A model generated the notes under the pieces. It was given only the letters and a program-made list of their open reading frames with translations. It was not told the origin of the DNA and ran no database searches. The position numbers and the translations under genes were made by a program. Below, in pieces: positions 57,071 to 64,000 of a DNA stretch of 64,000 nucleotides. Source of the DNA: Flavobacteriaceae bacterium (lineage in GTDB: Bacteria; Bacteroidota; Bacteroidia; Flavobacteriales; Flavobacteriaceae); assembly GCA_013373385.1 (NCBI GenBank), contig JABXHX010000013.1:1-64000 (forward strand), in the 5' to 3' direction. Position 1 is the stretch's first letter, and each line of letters opens with the position of its first letter.

Positions 57071-60000
57071 ATGAAACAACTAACTTTCTTATTACTGTGT
57101 GTTGTATTTGGTTTGAACGCACAAGAAAATCCAAAATGGATGCGTTACTCAGCCATATCACCAGATGGTACACAAATTGTTTTTACCTATAAAGGAGATT
57201 TATATAAAGTATCTTCTAGTGGTGGACAAGCGACACAATTAACCTATCATACCGCACATGATTATATGCCTGTGTGGAGTAAAGATAGTAAGCAAATCGC
57301 TTTTGCTTCTAATCGCTATGGAAACTTTGATGTATATGTTATGAATGCTAGCGGAGGTAATGCTTCACGACTTACTTTCCATTCTACTAATGAGTACCCA
57401 TATTCGTATACATCAAATAACAAAGCAGTTCTATTTGGTGCAACTCGTCAAGATGACGTAAAGCACAGACAATATCCAACAGGTTCACAACCAGAACTCT
57501 ATAGTGTTCCGATTAAAGGTGGTAAAGTATCACAAGTTTTTACCATACCGGCAGAGTATGTGCAAGTTTCTAAAAATGGAAAAATCCTGGTTTATCACGA
57601 TAAAAAAGGTGGAGAAAATGAATTTAGAAAGCATCACCGTTCGTCTATAACAAGAGATATTTGGATGTACGATACCAACACAAAAACACACACAATGATT
57701 ACTTCTTTTGATGGTGAAGACAGACACCCTGTTTTTAGTCCAGACGAAAAAAGTATTTATTATTTAAGCGAACAAAACGGTACGTTTAATGTGTATAAAA
57801 AAGCATTGAACAATTCAGGTCAAACACAGCAACTTACCAATTTTAAACTTCACCCAGTGCGTTTTTTAAGTATTGGAAACGGAATTCTTTCTTTTGGATA
57901 TGATGGCGAAATTTATACCATGAAAGAAGGTCAAAAACCAAAAAAAGTAAATATACGTGTTGTTACACAGAATAAAGACAACAGTGATAAATACATTTCA
58001 ATAAACGGAGGAATAAGAGAAATGGCAGTATCACCAAATGGTAAAGAAATTGCATTTATTGCTCGTGGTGAAGTGTTTGTTACTTCTGTAGATAAATCAT
58101 TTACTAAAAGGTTAACCAATACACCAGAGAATGAACGTTTTGTTACTTGGGGACCAGAAGGTAAATCGGTGGTTTACAGTAGTGAGCGTAATGGAAAATG
58201 GAGTATTTATAAAACAGAAAAAGTAAGAAAAGAAGAGCCTTTCTTTTATGCTGCTACACTTATAGAAGAATCGCCAGTCATTGAAAATAAAAAAGACAAT
58301 TACTTGGCTCAATACTCTCCAGATGGTAAAAAACTTGCTTTTATAGAAGGTAGAAGAACCTTAAAAGTAAAAGATGTAAAATCAGGAAAAGAAACAATCT
58401 TGTTAACACCAAAAGATTTATTTCACATGAGAGATGGCGACAAGTATTTTACTTGGAGTCCAGATAGTAAATGGTTACTGGTAGATTGGAGCAAGACTTT
58501 AAGTAATAGCGAAGTGTTACTAATGGCTGCAGATGGATCTAAGAGAGTAAACCTTAACGAAAGTGGGTATTATGACAGTAGTCCTAAATGGGTAAATGGT
58601 GGTAAGCAAATGATTTGGTTTAGCAATAGAAATGGATTGAAATCGTACGCAACCAGTGGACAATCTCAAAGTGATGTATACACTATGTTCTTTACACAAG
58701 ATGCTTGGGATGAGTTTAATTTAAGTGATGAAGATTATAAACTGCTACAAGCACTTAAAGAAGAAGAGAAAAAGGCAAAAGCAAAAGCTAAAAAGGATAA
58801 GAAAGATGATAAAAAATCAACAAATAAAAAGAAGGATACAAAGAAAAAGCCTACACTATTAAAATTTGATTGGGATGCTATGAAAGATAGAACCAAAAGA
58901 TTAACCATCCACTCTTCTAGTCTTGGAGATGCCGTGCTGTCTAAAAAAGGAGATGAATTGTATTACCTAACTAGGTTTGAGGGCAGAGCTAATTTATGGA
59001 GTACAAACTTAAGAACCAGAGCTACAAAAATGTTGATGAAATTAAATGTTGGTGGTGGTAGTTTACAGTGGGATAAAGACATGAAAAATTTATACCTTCT
59101 CAGCGGAGGCAGAATATCTAAATTAAACCCGAAAGCAAAAAGTAGAAAGGCAGTTAATATTAGAGGTGAAATGAAGTTCGATGAAGTAGCTGAAAGAACT
59201 GCCATGTTTAATCATGTTTGGATTCGTACCAATGCAATTTTCTATGAGCCAACATTCCATGGAGTTAATTGGAAAAAAATGAAAAAAGAATACCAAAAAT
59301 ATTTGCCACATATTGGTAACGGATTTGAGTTTTCAGAAATGCTATCAGAAATGTTAGGAGAACTAAACGTTTCTCATGCAGGAGCAGGTTATAGAGGTGT
59401 TAGCATATCTAATGCTGATGCAACGGCATCACTCGGAATTTTTATGAATCATAAGCATACAGGTAATGGAATCTTAATCGATGAAATTATCAAAGGTGGT
59501 CCATTAGACAAAGCTAAATTCAATGTAAAAGCAGGGATGTTAATACAAAAGATTAACGGTGAAACAATTGATAAAGACCAAGATGTGGCTAAGTATTTAA
59601 ACAGGCAAGCTGGCAAGTTTATGTTGTTAGATATTTTAGATCCTAGAACTAAAAAAACACAGACCATTACAGTAAAGCCAATTTCTATTGGAGCAGAAAA
59701 TGGCTTGTTATACAAAAGATGGGTTAAAATGAACGAAGAAGAAGTAAGAAGGAAAAGTAAAGGTCAGTTAGGTTATGTGCATATTCCTGGTATGAGTGAC
59801 GGTCCTTATAGAAATATTTACCAAGATATGATGGGGAAATATGCCGATACTAAAGGGGTAATTATTGATACTCGTTTTAATAGCGGTGGAGATTTAGTTG
59901 CAGATTTAGCAATGTTCTTTACAGGTACACCATTTATTACTTATGCTACTGAAGCCAAGGTTGTAGGCGGTGAACCTACTTCTCGTTGGACAAAACCAAC

Positions 60001-60313
60001 ATTAACCATGTTTAATGAAAGTAATTATTCTGACGGACATTGTTATGCTCAAGGTTATACAGATTTAAAGATTGGAAAAACAGTAGGAATGCCTGTGCCT
60101 GGTACGTGTAGTTTTGCCGGATGGGAAGGTTTACCAAATGGTGGTTATTGGGGAGTTGTACCAATAAGTGCTAAAAACAAAGCAGGTGAATGGATGGAAA
60201 ACAATCAGACAAATCCTTTGATTCAAGTTAAAAATATGCCTGGACTTATTGATAAAGGAAGAGATCAACAATTAGAACGTTCTATTAGAGAATTACTAAA
60301 AGATGTAAATTAA
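57071..60313 (+). CDS. Tricorn-protease-like S41 peptidase with PDZ domain
   Basis: N-terminal WD40/PD40 repeats (YSAISPDGTQIVFTYKGDLY), Lys-rich linker, PDZ (GILIDEIIKGGPLDKAKFNVKAGMLIQKING), S41 core (VIIDTRFNSGGDLVADLAMFF). Confidence 0.92.
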   Translation: MKQLTFLLLCVVFGLNAQENPKWMRYSAISPDGTQIVFTYKGDLYKVSSSGGQATQLTYHTAHDYMPVWSKDSKQIAFASNRYGNFDVYVMNASGGNASRLTFHSTNEYPYSYTSNNKAVLFGATRQDDVKHRQYPTGSQPELYSVPIKGGKVSQVFTIPAEYVQVSKNGKILVYHDKKGGENEFRKHHRSSITRDIWMYDTNTKTHTMITSFDGEDRHPVFSPDEKSIYYLSEQNGTFNVYKKALNNSGQTQQLTNFKLHPVRFLSIGNGILSFGYDGEIYTMKEGQKPKKVNIRVVTQNKDNSDKYISINGGIREMAVSPNGKEIAFIARGEVFVTSVDKSFTKRLTNTPENERFVTWGPEGKSVVYSSERNGKWSIYKTEKVRKEEPFFYAATLIEESPVIENKKDNYLAQYSPDGKKLAFIEGRRTLKVKDVKSGKETILLTPKDLFHMRDGDKYFTWSPDSKWLLVDWSKTLSNSEVLLMAADGSKRVNLNESGYYDSSPKWVNGGKQMIWFSNRNGLKSYATSGQSQSDVYTMFFTQDAWDEFNLSDEDYKLLQALKEEEKKAKAKAKKDKKDDKKSTNKKKDTKKKPTLLKFDWDAMKDRTKRLTIHSSSLGDAVLSKKGDELYYLTRFEGRANLWSTNLRTRATKMLMKLNVGGGSLQWDKDMKNLYLLSGGRISKLNPKAKSRKAVNIRGEMKFDEVAERTAMFNHVWIRTNAIFYEPTFHGVNWKKMKKEYQKYLPHIGNGFEFSEMLSEMLGELNVSHAGAGYRGVSISNADATASLGIFMNHKHTGNGILIDEIIKGGPLDKAKFNVKAGMLIQKINGETIDKDQDVAKYLNRQAGKFMLLDILDPRTKKTQTITVKPISIGAENGLLYKRWVKMNEEEVRRKSKGQLGYVHIPGMSDGPYRNIYQDMMGKYADTKGVIIDTRFNSGGDLVADLAMFFTGTPFITYATEAKVVGGEPTSRWTKPTLTMFNESNYSDGHCYAQGYTDLKIGKTVGMPVPGTCSFAGWEGLPNGGYWGVVPISAKNKAGEWMENNQTNPLIQVKNMPGLIDKGRDQQLERSIRELLKDVN

Positions 60314-60330
60314 AAAAGAATATAACAACT

Positions 60331-60362
60331 AAAAAGCGAAGCATTTAGCTTCGCTTTTTTTT
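60331..60362. terminator. Intrinsic terminator between convergent genes
   Basis: AAAAAGCGAAGC-attta-GCTTCGCTTTTTTT. Confidence 0.88.
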
Positions 60363-60987
60363 ATGATATTTTTCCAAATAAATCATCCTTGATTTTGGGT
60401 AATTGCAAGTGAAAACGAACCGCTAATAATCGTATACTAATAACAGTAAAGATGGTAGCTAAAAACTGTATAGTGTTAGAAAATTCTAAGTAATAGGTTA
60501 ATAAATATACGCCTCCTCCAGCTAAGCAAGCTGAAGCATAAATTTCTTTCTTAAAAATTAACGGAACTTCATTGGTTAACACATCTCGTATCACTCCACC
60601 AATTACCGAAGAAACCATTCCCATTACTACAGCTATAAAAGGATGCAATTCATAAGACAACCCTTTTTGCACCCCTAAAAGTGTAAACACACCAATACCA
60701 ATAGTATCAAATAAAAAGAAAGTTTTACGCAATGGTGCAATTTTACTTTTAAATAAAAAAGTAAACACAACAGCAGCTAAAATGGTCCAAATATAATTTA
60801 AGTCGCCAATCCAATTTATAGGGTGTGCATTAATTAATACATCACGTGTCATCCCTCCACCTACTGCCGTAACAAAAGCAATGATAATCACACCAAATAA
60901 ATCAAAATCTTTTTTAGAAGCTACCAATGCACCAGATATAGCAAAAGCAAAAGTTCCAATAATATCTAAAACGTAAATTAAATCCAT
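60361..60987 (-). CDS. Trimeric intracellular cation (TRIC)/UPF0126 family membrane protein
   Basis: Duplicated GGGMTRDVLIN / GGVIRDVLTNEVP motifs. Confidence 0.92.
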   Translation of the reverse strand: MDLIYVLDIIGTFAFAISGALVASKKDFDLFGVIIIAFVTAVGGGMTRDVLINAHPINWIGDLNYIWTILAAVVFTFLFKSKIAPLRKTFFLFDTIGIGVFTLLGVQKGLSYELHPFIAVVMGMVSSVIGGVIRDVLTNEVPLIFKKEIYASACLAGGGVYLLTYYLEFSNTIQFLATIFTVISIRLLAVRFHLQLPKIKDDLFGKIS

Positions 60988-60990
60988 TGT

Positions 60991-62109
60991 TTAAAATGAA
61001 ATTTCTGTAAACTGTATTTCTAATTCTTTTTGAATTTTGTGAATCTGCTCTAATTCATTCGGTAAAATCAGCGCCAAAGAAAAACCTGTTTTACCAGCTC
61101 TGGCAGTTCTACCACTTCTATGCGTGTAATATTCTAATTGCTCTGGTAATTGATGATGTAAAACAAAAGCTAAGTTAGTAACATCAATACCACGAGCAGA
61201 AACATCTGTAGAAATTAAGCATTGAATTGTTCCATTTTTAAAAGCACGCATAGCTTTATCGCGTTCTTTTTGTTGCATATTTCCTTCTAAAGCTTCAACA
61301 GAAAAACCTTCTTCTTTTAATTGTTTTGTTAAATTTTGAGTACCTGCTTTAGTTCTACAAAAAATAATTCCTCTATCATTGGGTCTTTTCTCTAAAAAAG
61401 AAACAATTAAGTTTGTTTTTTCTTTAATTGACGTTTTTATGAATTGATGCGTAATATTTTCATTGACCAAACTGTTTTTGTTTACTTCTACCCTAACAGC
61501 ACTTGGATTCATATACTTTTTGATGATTTTTTTGATTTCTTCTGGCATAGTTGCCGAGAATAGCCACACATTTCTACTACCATCTGTATATTTTAAGATT
61601 CTATTCAAATCATGTTTAAAACCCATGCTAAGCATTTCATCAGCTTCATCTAATACCAATGTTTTTACACTTTTAATGTTTACTTCACCTCTTTCAATTA
61701 AATCAATTAAACGTCCAGGAGTAGCTATAACTACATGTGTAGTTCTTTGTAAATTCTTTATTTGTTTATCAATTTTTTCTCCACCATACACTCCTTCACA
61801 AAATATTCTATCATCAGTATGCTTAGTGAATTTAAAAAATTGTTTTTTAATTTGCTGCACTAATTCTCTTGTAGGTGATAAAACTAGAGCTTGTACTTCA
61901 TTTTTAGAAGTATCAATCTTATGCAAAATTGGTAATCCAAAAGCAGCTGTTTTTCCAGTACCAGTTTGAGCTAAACCAATAAAATCTGTTTGCTTTTGTA
62001 ATAAAACAGGAATGGTTTTTTCTTGAATATCAGTTGGTATTTTAATATTCAATTCTTTTAATGAAGCAATAAAATCTTTACGAACTCCTAAATTTCTAAA
62101 TGTTGACAT
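60991..62109 (-). CDS. DEAD-box ATP-dependent RNA helicase
   Basis: AQTGTGKTAAFGLPIL, SPTRELVQQI, VLDEADEMLSMGF, SATMP, HRSGRTARAGKTG; start moved to MSTFRNLG. Confidence 0.93.
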   Translation of the reverse strand: MSTFRNLGVRKDFIASLKELNIKIPTDIQEKTIPVLLQKQTDFIGLAQTGTGKTAAFGLPILHKIDTSKNEVQALVLSPTRELVQQIKKQFFKFTKHTDDRIFCEGVYGGEKIDKQIKNLQRTTHVVIATPGRLIDLIERGEVNIKSVKTLVLDEADEMLSMGFKHDLNRILKYTDGSRNVWLFSATMPEEIKKIIKKYMNPSAVRVEVNKNSLVNENITHQFIKTSIKEKTNLIVSFLEKRPNDRGIIFCRTKAGTQNLTKQLKEEGFSVEALEGNMQQKERDKAMRAFKNGTIQCLISTDVSARGIDVTNLAFVLHHQLPEQLEYYTHRSGRTARAGKTGFSLALILPNELEQIHKIQKELEIQFTEISF

Positions 62110-62127
62110 ATGCATAGTTTGAAAGTG

Positions 62128-62135
62128 CAAATGTA
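62128..62135 (-). promoter_or_regulatory. -7 element (TACATTTG) of the DEAD-box gene
   Basis: Exact TAnnTTTG; overlaps the longest-ORF start codon at 62130. Confidence 0.5.
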
Positions 62136-62196
62136 CGCTTATTTACCAGCTTCTAATTATATCATCCATCCATTTTACATATACAGTATTATTTAC

Positions 62197-62210
62197 ATGA
62201 TTTAAATCAT
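62197..62210. promoter_or_regulatory. Perfect 14-bp palindrome ATGATTTAAATCAT, Crp/Fnr-type operator candidate
   Basis: 5-4-5 geometry resembling TTGATnnnnATCAA; in a divergent intergenic region. Confidence 0.5.
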
Positions 62211-62398
62211 CAATATCACTTGAAGTAATATACGTTCTAAACTAAAAATTTGATTGGTATTAGACTAGAGCAAACATACAATAAAACTGAGCTTACTTAA
62301 AGAAATCATAAAATTTTGTAAAAGCAATATTCTTTAACATTTCTTTCTGAATATGACTCCAAGAAACACTGCATCTTTGGCATAAGCAATAGCCCCAC

Positions 62399-63745
62399 AT
62401 GAATAAAATAGTCAACGAATTAGGTACAGAAAAAATTAGCAAACTTTTAATTAAACAAGCTGTACCCGCTTCTATCGGAATTCTAGTAATGTCTTTAAAC
62501 ATGATTGTTGACACTATTTTTGTAGGTCAATGGATTGGTATTATGGCTATTGCTGCTATAACGGTGGTATTACCTATTGCTTTTTTAATTTCTTCTATTG
62601 GAATGGGAATTGGTATTGGTGGAAGTTCCATTATCTCTCGTTCTTTGGGTTCAAAAAATTATAGCAAAGCTTTTAAAACTTTTGGAAATCAAATTAGCTT
62701 AACACTTACCTTGTCTGTACTTTTTGTGCTTTTGGGAACTTATTTCTGCTTTCCTATTTTACAACTATTCGGTGCAAACGGGGAGATTGTAACTCCTGCA
62801 ACAGAATATTTTCATGTAATTATTTACGGAGTTCCGTTTTTGGCTTTTGCCATGATGGGGAATCCTGTTATTAGAGCGTTGGGAAAACCGAAGTTTGCCA
62901 TGTATGCAATGATTTTACCCGCCATTTTTAATATTCTATTAGACATCGTTTTTATTAAAATATTTGGTTGGGGAATGTTTGGTGCTGGTTTGGCAACGGC
63001 TATTTCTTATGCTGTTTGTGGGCTATTTGTTTTAGGATTCTTTTTATCCTCAAAAAGCTCGTTAAAAATCATTTCGAAGAACTTTTTATTAGAGTTGGCT
63101 ATCGTAAAAGAAATTATAGCTCTGGGTGGTGTTACTATTGTTAGACAAGGAACTATTAGTATTCTTGTGGTGGTATTAAATTATACACTGTTTAAATATG
63201 GCGGAGAAATTTCAATTGCCATTTACGGAATTATAAATCGCGTAATGATGTTTGCCTTGTTTCCTGTATTGGGTGTAACACAAGGGTTCTTACCGATTGC
63301 TGGTTTTAATTATGGAGCAAAAGATACTAAGCGGGTAAAAGAAACTATAAAAACTGCAATTCTTTATGGAACTGGAGTTGCATTACTCATTTTTTTCTGT
63401 ATTGTATTATTTACAGATGATGTTGTACGTGTATTTACAGAAAATTGTGAGTTACTACTTAAAACTCCAAATGCCTTACTTATAGCTTTTTTAGCAACTC
63501 CAGTTATTACTGCTCAATTAATAGGTTCTGCCTATTTTCAGGCAGTGGGTAAAGCTTGGCCTGCTTTATGGTTAACACTTTTAAAGCAAGGTGTTTTCTT
63601 AATACCCTTAGTGTATATTTTACCTCAATTTTATGGAGTTACTGGAGTTTGGGTTTCTTTCCCTATTGCTGATATACTTGCTACAAGTATTACAGTACTG
63701 TATTTACGTAGAGAACTAAATAAAAATCTGATAGCAATTGATTAG
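62399..63745 (+). CDS. MATE family efflux transporter
   Basis: 12-TM MATE pattern; MSLNMIVDTIFVGQWIG, GIGIGGSSIISRSLGSKNY. Confidence 0.93.
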   Translation: MNKIVNELGTEKISKLLIKQAVPASIGILVMSLNMIVDTIFVGQWIGIMAIAAITVVLPIAFLISSIGMGIGIGGSSIISRSLGSKNYSKAFKTFGNQISLTLTLSVLFVLLGTYFCFPILQLFGANGEIVTPATEYFHVIIYGVPFLAFAMMGNPVIRALGKPKFAMYAMILPAIFNILLDIVFIKIFGWGMFGAGLATAISYAVCGLFVLGFFLSSKSSLKIISKNFLLELAIVKEIIALGGVTIVRQGTISILVVVLNYTLFKYGGEISIAIYGIINRVMMFALFPVLGVTQGFLPIAGFNYGAKDTKRVKETIKTAILYGTGVALLIFFCIVLFTDDVVRVFTENCELLLKTPNALLIAFLATPVITAQLIGSAYFQAVGKAWPALWLTLLKQGVFLIPLVYILPQFYGVTGVWVSFPIADILATSITVLYLRRELNKNLIAID

Positions 63746-63783
63746 AATGATTTTAATTATTAATACTTTATTTTAGACTTCCT

Positions 63784-64000
63784 TTATATTAAAGATTCCC
63801 CATTTAAATTTGTAGTCAGTATATCTGAAAACAAATTAAAGAAAGGACGTAATGCTTTAAAAGAACTATCTATTTCATTTAAAAAATTTGGAGATAACAC
63901 TTCTTTATCTGTAAACCTCCTTACAGCAATAAATCCTTTTTTACGCAATAAATCTACATCTGGGTGCTCTTTATCAAAACCTCTTGGTGCAGACTTTAGC
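63784..64000 (-). CDS. DUF2461-like protein, C-terminal part (truncated by the window edge)
   Basis: Minus-strand translation LKSAPRGFDKEHPDVDLLRKKGFIAVRRFTDKEVLSPNFLNEIDSSFKALRPFFNLF; not in the ORF track. Confidence 0.75.
   Translation of the reverse strand, partial: LKSAPRGFDKEHPDVDLLRKKGFIAVRRFTDKEVLSPNFLNEIDSSFKALRPFFNLFSDILTTNLNGESLI

Noticed and set aside
61463-61969. 168-aa plus-strand ORF opposite the DEAD-box helicase
   Set aside because: Antisense to highly conserved helicase motifs.

Overview
This AT-rich 64 kb window looks like a Flavobacteriaceae-type Bacteroidota chromosome: T9SS sorting domains, DUF4249/TonB-dependent receptor pairs, TAnnTTTG promoters, and a fused two-subunit 2-oxoacid dehydrogenase E1. 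Most of it is ordinary core chromosome: thrA-thrB-thrC, lysA, pepT, secreted and membrane peptidases (S9, S41, M1, M14), regulators (three AraC, one ECF sigma, LytS/LytTR, Lrp, XRE), transporters and helicases. No rRNA, tRNA, CRISPR array, prophage or intact transposon was recognised. Observations beyond routine annotation: (1) a 32-aa Thr/Ile-rich leader ORF, absent from the ORF track, with a terminator overlapping its stop codon upstream of thrA (attenuator); (2) a perfect 12-1-12 palindrome in the promoter of a PepSY-TM gene; (3) a perfect FNR-geometry palindrome, ATGAT-TTAA-ATCAT, between a DEAD-box helicase and a MATE transporter; (4) a LytS/LytTR, S41, CPBP cluster ending in an unannotated, translationally coupled 42-aa membrane peptide; (5) an AraC-regulated esterase, MBL hydrolase and HEIVH membrane-protein cluster; (6) frameshifted or decayed genes (CYTH, a small lipoprotein) and cassette-like repeats at the window start. 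Product calls are from memory of protein families and the translated sequences; no database search was run.
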